A stretch of DNA of 64,000 bases from Nocardia niigatensis NBRC 100131 (GCF_000308655.1 NZ_BAGC01000114.1:205499-269498), one strand, 5' to 3'; positions 41,023-48,955 are shown, counted from the stretch's first letter. The notes: a model not told the origin generated them from the letters alone. Translations and numbers: made by a program.

Positions 41023-41726
41023 GTGGGGCAGCCGCATTCCGACAGTGAACCGGCCCCGATATCGGCTGCCGAGAAACGCGCCGCCGAGCAGTCCAGCGAG
41101 CGGCATCCGCTGGGTAGTCCCGGACGCAGGTTCGACCGGCACTCGCCGTTCATGATCGGCCTGACGGCCTCCGCAGGTGTCCTGATCACCGTCGGGACGG
41201 GGCGTGTCGTTCTCGCCGCGCATGAGGCCCTGCCGCTGGTGTCGGCGGCGATGTTTCTCGCGATCGGCATGGAGCCCTTCCCCGCCTTGCGCGCCAACCT
41301 CTATCGGCTCATCCAGTCACGTTCATCTGGCCGGCGGCCTTCGGGGTCCCGCTTCCCTTGGTCCTGGCCGTGCTGGTCTCGGTGCTCGATCTCCTCCCAT
41401 TGATCGGCTCCACGCTGGCCGGCATCGTCATAGCGCTTGCCGCACTGACGGTTTCGCTGCCGGTCTGTCTGGCCACGGTGGTCTTCTTCCTCGTGCTGCG
41501 CTGGCACGAAGACTATCTGCTCGTATCCCGCGTCATCGGCCGCACCGTGCAGGCGCCCGCCGTGGTCACAGTGGTGGCGGTCCTCATCGGTGGCTCGATC
41601 CTGGACGTGCTGGGCGCGCTCCTCGCCATTCCCGCCGCCGCGAGTCTGCTCCTTCTGGTCCGGGAGTTGCTCTATCCCAGACTGGATCGTCTCACTGCCG
41701 CAGGCTCGGCCGACGATCCTCGATAG
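41023..41726 (+). pseudogene. AI-2E family transporter with internal deletions and frameshift
   Basis: The first frame gives the start of an AI-2E/YhhT-type permease (SPFMIGLTASAGVLITV, AMFLAIGMEP) fused directly to FPALRANLYRLIQ, a motif normally more than 100 residues further on. Near 41320 the frame changes and the C-terminal half resumes with TFIWPAAFGVPLPLVLAVLV, SVLDLLPLIGST and LLAIPAAASLLLLVREL. Two internal segments are therefore missing, and the product could not fold as the usual eight-helix exporter. Confidence 0.75.
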
Positions 41727-41805
41727 TCCGCCATCGTCCTCCTGCCCGCGCGGACCGATCGAAGCGCCCCGCCCCGCAACAGCGGTGACGGTTCCCTGGC
41801 GCAAG

Positions 41806-41849
41806 CCGGAATCCCCTGACCTGTTCCATTGCGGGCCAGGGGATTCCGG
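41806..41849. terminator. Bidirectional hairpin terminator
   Basis: CCGGAATCCCCTG at 41806-41818 pairs perfectly with its reverse complement at 41837-41849 around an 18-base loop. It lies between the transporter pseudogene and the convergent hemerythrin gene. Confidence 0.7.
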
Positions 41850-41876
41850 TGCGGATACCGCGAGAGATGGAGTGGG

Positions 41877-42446
41877 CTAGGCGTTGCTGCTCTGCCTACG
41901 CCACTCGCGGAGGGCGTCGCGGATCCGGTCGAACACCGCCAGCGGCGGGCCGATCAGCAGATTCGCGGCCAGGGAACCGCCCACCTCCGGATGCGGGCGG
42001 GTGGGCGCGAAGGCCTCGGCGAAGCGCGTCACGGTCGCGAGCCGGACTCGCTCGTCCTGGGACGCTTGCAGCTGTAGCTGACCGAACTCCTCCTTCTCCT
42101 CGAGCTCCGCGTGTTCGATCACTTTCTCCGCGAAAGCCGTGAATTTCGAATCGAATTGCGGATGGTCGAGGCCGAGGTCGTAGAGGGCTGCGAGGGCATG
42201 CTTGGCCTCCTGTTCCTCGCGCAGCCGGCTGTCGACGATCTCGCCGCTCACCGCATGATGCCGGGCGGCCGGATGCACGACCTCCTCCTCCGCGCACTCG
42301 TGCACGGCCAGCAACCGCACCAGATCATCGAAGGCCTGCTGCCGGACCGGGCCCACGGTCAGGTGGACCTGTTGGAGCAGGGCTTTGATCTGGCCGTGCT
42401 GGGACACCAGCAGGTCGATCACGTCCTTGTCATTCGGATCGGTCAT
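41877..42446 (-). CDS. Hemerythrin HHE-domain protein, copy 1
   Basis: A 189-residue protein whose first ~140 residues form the hemerythrin four-helix bundle. Iron-ligand motifs are SQHGQIKALL, AVHECAEEEVVHPAARHH, EQEAKHALAAL and VIEHAELEEKEEF. The tail (FAPTRPHPEVGGSLAANLL, then PLAVFDRIRDAL) is shared with copy 2 at 45.6 kb. A diiron site binding O2, NO or peroxide is expected. It lies 6 nt after csbD in a two-gene operon with a SigF-type promoter, so a role in oxidative or nitrosative stress is likely. Confidence 0.9.
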   Translation of the reverse strand: MTDPNDKDVIDLLVSQHGQIKALLQQVHLTVGPVRQQAFDDLVRLLAVHECAEEEVVHPAARHHAVSGEIVDSRLREEQEAKHALAALYDLGLDHPQFDSKFTAFAEKVIEHAELEEKEEFGQLQLQASQDERVRLATVTRFAEAFAPTRPHPEVGGSLAANLLIGPPLAVFDRIRDALREWRRQSSNA

Positions 42447-42452
42447 GGACCA

Positions 42453-42698
42453 TCACCGATTCTGGTGCGCCCGCTGACGCGCTTCCTCGGCCTGGGCCCG
42501 GGCACGATCCTTCTCGGCCTGGGCCTCCCGCTTGGCGGCGTCGCGCTGAGCTTCGGCCTTGTCCTGCTGAGCGCGGCCCTCCTCGCGCAGCCCCTCGTTG
42601 CCGAAGACCTTGCCCGCGGCTTCCTTCGCGGCGCCCTTGACGCCCTCGACCGCGCCTTCGACGCCCTCGCGAGCTCCGCTCTTCTCGTGCTCTGACAT
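42453..42698 (-). CDS. CsbD-family general stress protein
   Basis: An 81-residue, highly charged helical protein with the CsbD signature GAVEGVKGAAKEAAGKVFGN near the start, followed by an extended Ala/Gln/Arg/Glu helix. GGAGG lies 8 bases before the ATG. CsbD proteins are sigma-B regulon members in Bacillus and recurrent stress proteins in actinobacteria, without known mechanism. It is the first gene of the operon with hemerythrin copy 1 and has a GTTT-N15-GGGTAG promoter upstream. Confidence 0.88.
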   Translation of the reverse strand: MSEHEKSGAREGVEGAVEGVKGAAKEAAGKVFGNEGLREEGRAQQDKAEAQRDAAKREAQAEKDRARAQAEEARQRAHQNR

Positions 42699-42740
42699 GG
42701 GATATACCTCCGTATACCGATTGCAGGGACATCCGGAGAC

Positions 42741-42765
42741 CTACCCCGGACATCCACACCGAAAC
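42741..42765 (-). promoter_or_regulatory. SigF/SigB-like promoter of the csbD-hemerythrin operon
   Basis: On the minus strand GTTT (42765-42762) is followed after exactly 15 bp by GGGTAG (42746-42741), 43 bp upstream of the CsbD start. It differs by one base from the GGGTAT consensus. Confidence 0.55.
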
Positions 42766-42782
42766 GGGCTGTCGGTCATGTC

Positions 42783-42807
42783 GTTTCGAGACTCGGGAAC
42801 CGGGCAA
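42783..42807 (+). promoter_or_regulatory. SigF/SigB-like promoter of the lipoprotein gene
   Basis: GTTT at 42783-42786 and GGGCAA at 42802-42807 are separated by 15 bp, diverging from the csbD promoter 17 bp away. The ATG is 40 bp downstream. The -10 is less exact than the other two sites. Confidence 0.45.
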
Positions 42808-42846
42808 TCGATGAGCAGGAGTGACCGAACCGAGGGAGTGTTCTCG

Positions 42847-43170
42847 ATGAACCGATACGCGATCCGCAGCACCACAGTGGCGGCGGTTGCCCTGCTCATC
42901 CCCCTGCTCGGAGCCTGTGAGCAGGCGAAAGAGGCCGTCAACAAGGGCGGCAGCACCCCGTGCAGCGAGTTCACGGCCCAGGACCAGAGCAAGCAGCGGA
43001 TCACCGTCCGCAAATACCTCGAGCAGGACTCGAAGGTGACGCCGACAGCAGATCCGGACACCGTCGACGCCTCCATCGCGGCCATCACGCTCATGTGCCA
43101 GGCCCAGCGCAATCCGGACACCCCGATCCGGGACGCGGACCTGACCGGCATTCTGGTGCCGAAGAAGTAG
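42847..43170 (+). CDS. Small lipoprotein with HdeA-like cysteine pattern
   Basis: A 107-residue protein. Residues 1-24 form a lipoprotein signal (MNRYAIRSTTVAAVALLIP followed by the lipobox LGAC), so it would be lipid-anchored outside the membrane. The mature part has two further cysteines in PCSEFTAQDQ and ITLMCQAQRN, spaced like the disulphide of small HdeA-type acid-stress chaperones, but the resemblance is weak. The ATG is preferred over upstream GTG codons because of the signal. A SigF-type promoter precedes it. Confidence 0.75.
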   Translation: MNRYAIRSTTVAAVALLIPLLGACEQAKEAVNKGGSTPCSEFTAQDQSKQRITVRKYLEQDSKVTPTADPDTVDASIAAITLMCQAQRNPDTPIRDADLTGILVPKK

Positions 43171-43334
43171 CGTGACGGTGTCTACTGCGCCGGGCCGGCT
43201 TTGCGCGGCTGACGGATGTCACAGTCCGTTCTGTCCCGTCGAGCATCGCGAAGTCGGCCAGTGTTCAAGTTGCAGGTATGCGGCTCCGGGCGGATGTGCA
43301 ATCACGCCGGGCCGGAAGCCTTCGCCGGGCTCGG

Positions 43335-43544
43335 CTACTCGGCGGTGTGCCGGTGTTTGCGGTGGCTGGTGTCGCACAGTGGATAGATTTTCGATCGCCG
43401 GCACAGGCACAGTGCCACGACACACCGGTCACAGCGGATGGTGCGGCCCTCGGCGGTCACCAGTTCCAGCGGGCCCTCCACGAGTGCGGGGCCATCGGCG
43501 GTGAAAGTGATTGTCCGCCTGTCATTGTCGGGGTCGATCGGCAC
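43335..43544 (-). CDS. CDGSH iron-sulfur domain protein
   Basis: A 69-residue protein with the 2Fe-2S ligand set in CVVALCLCRRSKIYPLCDTS followed by H: the Cys-x-Cys pair, then PLCD and the histidine two residues later. CDGSH clusters act in redox or cluster transfer. It ends a three-gene operon; its ATG lies inside the methyltransferase coding region, overlapping by 23 nt, which implies translational coupling. No membrane segment. Confidence 0.9.
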   Translation of the reverse strand: MPIDPDNDRRTITFTADGPALVEGPLELVTAEGRTIRCDRCVVALCLCRRSKIYPLCDTSHRKHRHTAE

Positions 43545-44175
43545 GAATGACCACCAGTTCCTCGTGATGTTGCCCCGGTTGGATCCGTCCGGTGTCGGCC
43601 AGCCAGGCGGCGCGGCTGCGTAGCACCGGACCGAACGGAATGGTCGCCCGAGCGACCGCCGCGGCCTTCAGCCCGGCAGACCGCAGGAGCGCCAGAGTGC
43701 TGTCGACACCGGACAGCTCGGATTGGACCATCAGCAATGTGCCTGTGTCGGACAGCAATTCAGGCGCCAGCCCGCAGAGCGAGTCGATGGCCGAACGCCC
43801 GTCGGCGCCCGCGTCCCAGGAGCGCGCCGCACCATGGGGTGAACGGCCACTCGAGCACGGGACGTACGGCGGGTTGCACACCACCACGTCGAAGGTCCTG
43901 CCGCGCAGTACTTTCCGGAAGTCGCCGTGCAGCAGTTCGACGTCGATGCCACGGAGGCGGCAGTTCAGCCACGCCGATGCCAGCGCAGTCCGTGAAATAT
44001 CCACTGCGGTAACCGACCTGGCGAACCGGGCAGCAGCAATGGCCAGCGCACCGGTTCCGGTGCACACATCGACCACGCGCCGGCGTGGTGGGATGCGTGC
44101 ATCGGCGTACACACGCGCCAGCAGCCGAGTATCGGCTTGCGGGCGGTAGACCCCGGGCGCGCGAATCAACATCAT
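43522..44175 (-). CDS. HemK2/MTQ2-like methyltransferase
   Basis: A 217-residue SAM methyltransferase with SAM motif VVDVCTGTGALAIAAARF and the N-methyltransferase motif VVCNPPYVP, placing it with HemK/PrmC-type enzymes that methylate glutamine amides or related nitrogen atoms. It lacks the N-terminal helical domain of PrmC. Its ATG overlaps the stop of the upstream oxidase gene by 4 nt (ATGA). The constant linkage to an iron oxidase and a CDGSH protein suggests its target may be a protein or small metabolite of that system rather than release factor. Confidence 0.85.
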   Translation of the reverse strand: MMLIRAPGVYRPQADTRLLARVYADARIPPRRRVVDVCTGTGALAIAAARFARSVTAVDISRTALASAWLNCRLRGIDVELLHGDFRKVLRGRTFDVVVCNPPYVPCSSGRSPHGAARSWDAGADGRSAIDSLCGLAPELLSDTGTLLMVQSELSGVDSTLALLRSAGLKAAAVARATIPFGPVLRSRAAWLADTGRIQPGQHHEELVVIRADRPRQ

Positions 44176-45248
44176 GAACTCGGAATAGCTCTGAGTTCAC
44201 TGTTTATTCGCGAACGCGCCAACGAATCGCCTGCGGCTCCGGCCGACTCGTCGATGAGCAAGGATGTGCGATTCTCGCGCCAGCATCCGAGCACATGGTT
44301 GGCGAAGCGATCTTCCAGCAGACCGGTCGCGCCGATTCCGAAGGCGATCGAGGTACGAAGCTCGGGTTCGGCTGTCAGCAGATCGGCGATCACCTCACGC
44401 CGCATCAGTTGTTCGTGCACGGCGTCGGCCTCCACATGTTCGCGGTAGAACCGTATGCAGGCGGCATCGGCGTGCAACCTCTCCAGCGCACCGACCAGAT
44501 GTCGCGACGCCGGCGAGGACGTGATCTCGACGGCCGCGAAATGGCCGATACCCGCACCGCGGAGGCCGCGGTGCAACCCGAACAACGACATCATGTTCAC
44601 GATCGCCAGCATCGGGGCCGGCACCACATCCAGATAGAACAGGTACGAGGGGTCCAGGCCCGCGCCGGCCAGCAGGTCCGCGAAGAGTTGCTGATGGATC
44701 CGGTCCGCGTGCCCGCCTCCGAACTCGTCGAATTCGACGGCGACCAGCGCGGCCTTGGCACGACCGCGCAGCCGCGGAATCATCCACGCGTACGGGTCGG
44801 CCTCTTGGTGGTGCAGGATCGACCGCTGCGCAAAATACTCGCGGACCTGCCAGGGCCGTCCCTCCTCTCGAAGGAACACCGCTACCCCGGCATCTTCGTC
44901 GGGCCCGGACAGCAAGGCATCGAGTTCGGCGTCGAGGTCGAGATCTGCGCCGACATCGTCGCGCAGCATCCCCAGGAACCGGCGCTCCAATTCAGCGCGC
45001 ACGCCCAACAATCCGGGGTCCCACTCCCAGCCCTCGTCCACCCCGTCGAATCCCGCATAGTGCAGGGCATAGCAGGTATGCAGAGCCAGCTGCAGATCGC
45101 GACCGTCCGCGGCGGCGTCGCCCGGCACTGTCGGCACCGGCGACCCGGCGCTCGCTCCCAGCGCCTCGGTCACCCCCGCTGACAGTTCGCCACACGGCTG
45201 CGGAAGCACGTGCCTTCGGTCCGGTATCTGTGTACGCGTAGGGCACAC
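44172..45248 (-). CDS. Iron-containing redox enzyme (heme-oxygenase-like diiron fold)
   Basis: A 358-residue helical protein. The start is set at GTG with AGGAGG 6 bases upstream; the longer frame reads through that site. Likely metal-ligand segments are HYAGFDGVDEGWEW, YFAQRSILHHQEADPYAW, VEFDEFGGGHADRIHQQLF, and FYREHVEADAVHEQLMRRE then VIADLL, a spacing of Glu/His/Asp residues seen in heme-oxygenase-like diiron oxidases. Members oxidise varied substrates, so the reaction cannot be named. First gene of the operon with the methyltransferase and CDGSH protein. A 10-bp hairpin lies just upstream. Confidence 0.8.
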   Translation of the reverse strand: MCPTRTQIPDRRHVLPQPCGELSAGVTEALGASAGSPVPTVPGDAAADGRDLQLALHTCYALHYAGFDGVDEGWEWDPGLLGVRAELERRFLGMLRDDVGADLDLDAELDALLSGPDEDAGVAVFLREEGRPWQVREYFAQRSILHHQEADPYAWMIPRLRGRAKAALVAVEFDEFGGGHADRIHQQLFADLLAGAGLDPSYLFYLDVVPAPMLAIVNMMSLFGLHRGLRGAGIGHFAAVEITSSPASRHLVGALERLHADAACIRFYREHVEADAVHEQLMRREVIADLLTAEPELRTSIAFGIGATGLLEDRFANHVLGCWRENRTSLLIDESAGAAGDSLARSRINSELRAIPSS

Positions 45249-45273
45249 GGTGAACACCTCCTGACGGACAACT

Positions 45274-45299
45274 GTGCGGCCGGAGTCGACCGGCCGCAC
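45274..45299. repeat. Perfect hairpin ahead of the oxidase-methyltransferase-CDGSH operon
   Basis: GTGCGGCCGG and CCGGCCGCAC surround AGTCGA: a 10-bp GC stem beginning 26 bases upstream of the operon start codon. It could be an operator or a leader structure. It is too close to the start to be an ordinary terminator of another gene. Confidence 0.5.
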
Positions 45300-45560
45300 C
45301 TTCCTTCATCGGGTTATCCCTGCGAAATCGCTGCGCGACCTCGCCGGAATCACGATTCGCCAGGTCGACATCACCCGGAGCGATGATGCCCACCAAGCGG
45401 CGATCACCGGCTGCCGCCGCAGCCGGTGGTCCGCCATCTCACCGTTGTTCCACAATCTCACTGTACCCGCGATCCTCTCGGCTAACTCTCGGCTATTTGA
45501 TCCCGGGCGGGAGAATTGCCGACGTCCCGCCGAAACCCCGAACCGACGGGGTCCTGCCGG
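45300..45560. other. Intergenic interval, nothing recognised
   Basis: About 260 bp between the oxidase operon and hemerythrin copy 2, all on the minus-strand side. No gene or strong terminator was seen. The oxidase promoter must lie here. Confidence 0.4.
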
Positions 45561-46112
45561 CTAGCCCTGTGATCTCCAGTCGCGCACCGCGTCTCGCATG
45601 CGGTCGAACACGGCCAGGGGCGGTCCCGCGATCAGGTTGGCCGCGGCGGACGATCCGGCGTGCGGATGCGGCCGCGTAGGGGCAATCGCCTCGGCGGCAC
45701 GCACGGATCCGACCATGTGTTCGAGCTGGCTCGCCGAATACTGGCGACGCAGCAGCACGAATTCCTCGGCCTCCTCGTGCGCCGCGTGATCGGCGACCGC
45801 GGCGGCGAAGTCCGCGATCTTGGACGGGAAATCCGGATGATCGACGCCCAGGTCATACAGCTCCGCGAGCGCGCGTTTGGCGTGATTCTCTTCGTCGAGC
45901 CGGGCGTCGACCATTTCCTCGGCGCCGAACCGGGCGCGCTTGGCGACAGGATGCACCACCTCCTCCTCGGCGCTCTCGTGCACCGCGAGCAGCCGGACCA
46001 ACTCGGTGAACAGTTCCCGCCGGTCCTCCCGCCCCGACTTCAGTTGTTCGAGCAAGGTGGATATCTGTTCGTGTTGTTCGGTCGGCAGATCGACCACGTC
46101 CTGGTCAGCCAT
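45561..46112 (-). CDS. Hemerythrin HHE-domain protein, copy 2
   Basis: A 183-residue paralogue of the protein at 41.9 kb. Ligand motifs are EQHEQISTLL, AVHESAEEEVVHPVAKRA, EENHAKRALAEL and VADHAAHEEAEEF. It has the same C-terminal tail, IAPTRPHPHAGSSAAANL then PLAVFDRMRDAV. AAGGCAAGG precedes the ATG. It stands alone between the redox operon and a gene-free stretch. Predicted to bind O2, NO or peroxide at a diiron centre. Confidence 0.9.
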   Translation of the reverse strand: MADQDVVDLPTEQHEQISTLLEQLKSGREDRRELFTELVRLLAVHESAEEEVVHPVAKRARFGAEEMVDARLDEENHAKRALAELYDLGVDHPDFPSKIADFAAAVADHAAHEEAEEFVLLRRQYSASQLEHMVGSVRAAEAIAPTRPHPHAGSSAAANLIAGPPLAVFDRMRDAVRDWRSQG

Positions 46113-46667
46113 TGCCTTGCCTTTCTCTGCCGTATTGTGCGGACCGCACTCGACCTTCCGATCTGCGATGCCGCCTTTGGCCGGCGGTACCCCGTCAACC
46201 GCGAGCTACTACCGCGATTGCGGATTCATCTTCCGGATGAGCCCTTTCCCGGTCGGACACCGGCCGATCAGCTCTCCCATGTCCGCCCCTTCGGGTCCAA
46301 ACGATTTGCCTCGCCGGGGCCGAACGCTACCGAGCCGATATCGATGCGACCGCCGAGTACGCGGGCGACCACGGCGTGGATGCCGGGCCGCAGCGGCACG
46401 CAGTATCGGGTCCGCGAACCCCACCCGCGACAATGCTTGCCACGCAACGGTATCGACGTCGCTGCGCCGATACGTCACGGCAATTCCCTTCATCGGCGAT
46501 GAGTCGGTGCTCCTCGCCTCAGCTGTCACGATTCGCTCGCTGACCTCGCCATTGAGGTGCCGCCGCCATTGACGGTGCTTCTCACGGACCGCGACTGCCG
46601 CCCGGAAGTAGTGCACTGCCAGACCATCCGGTCTGGGCATCCTTGGCAATACCCGGCATCGCCGCCA
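46113..46667. other. Gene-free stretch
   Basis: About 550 bp in which no frame on either strand resembles a known family. A 146-codon minus-strand frame (46649-46209) has arginine-rich, low-information composition and no ribosome binding site, and is judged not coding. The region may contain decayed sequence. Confidence 0.5.
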
Positions 46668-46889
46668 TCAACCCCGCTCCGGTGTGACATCAGGTTCTTC
46701 GGCGGCCAGCCGCCGCGCCAGGCTGTCATCACCGGGCGTATCGCTGAGCTCCTCGTCGGTGGGCTCCCACCGATCGGCGGGGTCGGCAGCCTCCTCGAGC
46801 GGATCGGCGTCGAGGGCGTCTTCGTCGAATTGCTCGGCCGTAGAGGGAATCTCCGGATCTCCGGTTGGATCAGGCTGATATGGATTCAT
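46668..46889 (-). CDS. DUF5709-type acidic protein
   Basis: A 73-residue strongly acidic protein. DADPLEEAADPADRWEPTDE and SLARRLAAEEPDV reproduce the C-terminal signature of DUF5709 proteins of mycobacteria and nocardiae, which are usually longer (~150 residues), so this is a short form. AAGGGG lies 8 bases before the ATG; the longer frame is not supported. Function unknown. Neighbours suggest a stress role. Confidence 0.7.
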   Translation of the reverse strand: MNPYQPDPTGDPEIPSTAEQFDEDALDADPLEEAADPADRWEPTDEELSDTPGDDSLARRLAAEEPDVTPERG

Positions 46890-46990
46890 GATCGCACCCC
46901 TTATGAATGGATAGAGCCCTTGATCGAGAGCGGGCAGCCGCCATATCGATCCGCCTACCCCGCTCATGATCAGTTATTCATCGCGCGGTC

Positions 46991-47015
46991 GTGTGATCGA
47001 GGAAAGCCCGGGTAT
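46991..47015 (+). promoter_or_regulatory. Possible SigF/SigB-like promoter of the F420 oxidoreductase gene
   Basis: GTGT at 46991-46994 and GGGTAT at 47010-47015 are separated by 15 bp and end 42 bp before the ATG. The -10 is exact, and the -35 has one mismatch to GTTT. Confidence 0.45.
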
Positions 47016-47057
47016 CGCCCGAACGGAGCGAAGATCCACCTCGGAAAGGACACGACC

Positions 47058-48038
47058 ATGACCCGGTTCGGATACACGCTCATGACCGAACAGAGTGGAC
47101 CGCGCGAGCTCGTCCGCTACGCGGTCGCCGCCGAACAGGCGGGATTCGACTTCCTGGTCAGCTCCGATCATTTCTCGCCCTGGCTCGCGTCCCAGGGCCA
47201 CGCACCGCACGCCTGGACATTGCTCGGCGCCGTCGCGCAGGCCACCGACCACATCCCGCTGATGACCTACGTGTGCTGTCCGACCATGCGCTACCACCCG
47301 GCGATCGTCGCGCAACAGGCCGCGACCCTGCAGATCCTCGCCGAGGGCCGGTTCACCCTCGGGCTGGGCAGCGGTGAAAGCCTCAACGAACACGTGATCG
47401 GCGTGGGCTGGCCCGGCCTCGACGAACGACAGGACCGCCTCGCCGAGGCCATCGGCCTCATCCGCGATCTCCTGACCGGCAATACGATCAGCCGCCGCGG
47501 GCACTGGTATCGGGTCGACGCGGCCAAGATCTGGGATCTGCCCGCCCAGCCGGTGCCGATCGCGGTCGCGGTCTCCGGGCCGCAGTCGGTCCGGCGATTC
47601 GCCCCGCTGGCCGACGAGATGATCACCACCGATCCGGACGCCGACCTCGTCGATTCCTGGCAGCTCATCCGAACAGACGAGTACGGAACGGGGCCCTCGC
47701 GAGTGACCGGACAGGTCCCGGTCAGCTGGGACAGCGACCGCGACAAGGCGATTCAGCGCGCTCACGAACAGTTCCGATGGTCCGCGGGTGGCTGGGACGT
47801 CAACGCCAACCTGCCCACACCGGCCGGATTCGCGGCCGCGACGCGGTTCGTCCGCCCCCGCGACATCGCCGAGCAGATCGCCTGCGGCCCCGACCTCGAC
47901 GCCATCGCCGCATCCGTGCGCCCCTACCGGGACGCCGGCTTCACCGACATCGCACTGGTCCAGGTCGGCGACGAGCAACAGGACCGATTCCTGGCCGAAG
48001 CCGCCCCACCGCTCCTGGACAAGCTGCGCGCTTCTTGA
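47058..48038 (+). CDS. LLM-class F420-dependent oxidoreductase (TIGR03557-like)
   Basis: A 326-residue TIM-barrel enzyme related to F420-dependent glucose-6-phosphate dehydrogenase. Markers are RFGYTLMTEQSGPRELVRYA, SSDHFSPW, TYVCCPTMRYHPAIVAQQAA, GLGSGESLNEHVIG and AVAVSGPQSVRRFAPLAD. It would use deazaflavin F420 to oxidise or reduce a small substrate that is not identifiable. Start supported by AAAGGA before the ATG. The following decarboxylase remnant lies 55 nt downstream, and a SigF-like promoter lies upstream. Confidence 0.9.
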   Translation: MTRFGYTLMTEQSGPRELVRYAVAAEQAGFDFLVSSDHFSPWLASQGHAPHAWTLLGAVAQATDHIPLMTYVCCPTMRYHPAIVAQQAATLQILAEGRFTLGLGSGESLNEHVIGVGWPGLDERQDRLAEAIGLIRDLLTGNTISRRGHWYRVDAAKIWDLPAQPVPIAVAVSGPQSVRRFAPLADEMITTDPDADLVDSWQLIRTDEYGTGPSRVTGQVPVSWDSDRDKAIQRAHEQFRWSAGGWDVNANLPTPAGFAAATRFVRPRDIAEQIACGPDLDAIAASVRPYRDAGFTDIALVQVGDEQQDRFLAEAAPPLLDKLRAS

Positions 48039-48093
48039 CGTCCTTTCGCCCCCGAGTACAGCGAACCACCGCCCCAGCCTCAGGGAGACCACC

Positions 48094-48955
48094 GTGAACC
48101 ATTCCGCCGCACCGATACTCGATGCTGTGGCCGACTATCAGCGACTGGGCCGTTACGGGTTCACCCCGCCTGGACACCGGCAATCGCGGGGTGCGGATCC
48201 GAGGGTGAACAATGTCCTCGGCGATGCGCTGCGAGCCGACATTCTCGCCGGTCCGGGAATGGACGATCGCCTGGCTCGCGGCCATCATCTCGCCGATGCC
48301 GAGGAACTGATGGCTGACGCGGTGGGGGCCGAGTACGCCTTCTTCTCGACCTGCGGCAGCTCGCTGTCGGTGAAGGCGGCGATGATGGCCGTGGCGGGTG
48401 GAGACGGTGGAACCATCGTGGGCCGTGACAGCCATAAATCGATTGTCGCCGGTCTGATCTTCGCCGGTGTGCAGCCCTACTGGGTGACACCCAGATGGGA
48501 TGCGGCTCGGCACTTTTCGCATCCGCCGTCTCCCGAACAGGTGCACCTGGCATGGGAGCGCCACCCGGAAGCGGCCGGTGCGCTGATCGTCAGTCCCACC
48601 CCGTACGGCACGTGTGCCGACATCGCCGAGATCGCCGCGGTCTGTCACCGCCATGGCAAGCCCCTGATCGTGGATGAGGCGTGGGGCGCGCATCTGCCTT
48701 TCCACGAGGACCTTCCGACCTGGGCAATGGACCGTCCCGATCGACCGCGCACCCGGTCGAATCGCCGCTGAACAGGTGACCCCGTACCCGCCTGGGATCC
48801 CGGTGATCGTGCCCGGTGAACTGATCGACGTCGCCGTGGTCGACTACCTCCGATCCGGTCTCGCGGCCGGGATGAACGTCCCCGACCCCGCCGACCCGTC
48901 ACTGGGCACCTTGCGCGTCGTCGCTCATACCGCCACCATCGCAGGCGGCCCGTAG
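48094..48955 (+). pseudogene. Orn/Lys/Arg decarboxylase with internal deletion and frameshift
   Basis: From a GTG with AGGGAG upstream, about 215 residues match the N-terminal half of PLP decarboxylases: YGFTPPGHRQSRGADPRV, FFSTCGSSLSVKAA, DSHKSIVAGLIFAGVQP and IVDEAWGAHLPFHEDLPTWA. The frame then stops at 48771. From about 48745 another frame supplies the C-terminal end: RIAAEQVTPYPPGIPVIVPG and YLRSGLAAGMNVPD. The intervening ~200 residues, including the PLP-binding lysine, are missing, so the product cannot be active. Intact relatives decarboxylate basic amino acids. Confidence 0.8.

Noticed and set aside
46209..46649. A 146-codon minus-strand frame between hemerythrin 2 and the DUF5709 gene
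   Set aside because: Arginine-rich, no ribosome binding site, no resemblance to a family; more likely random sequence in a GC-rich genome.
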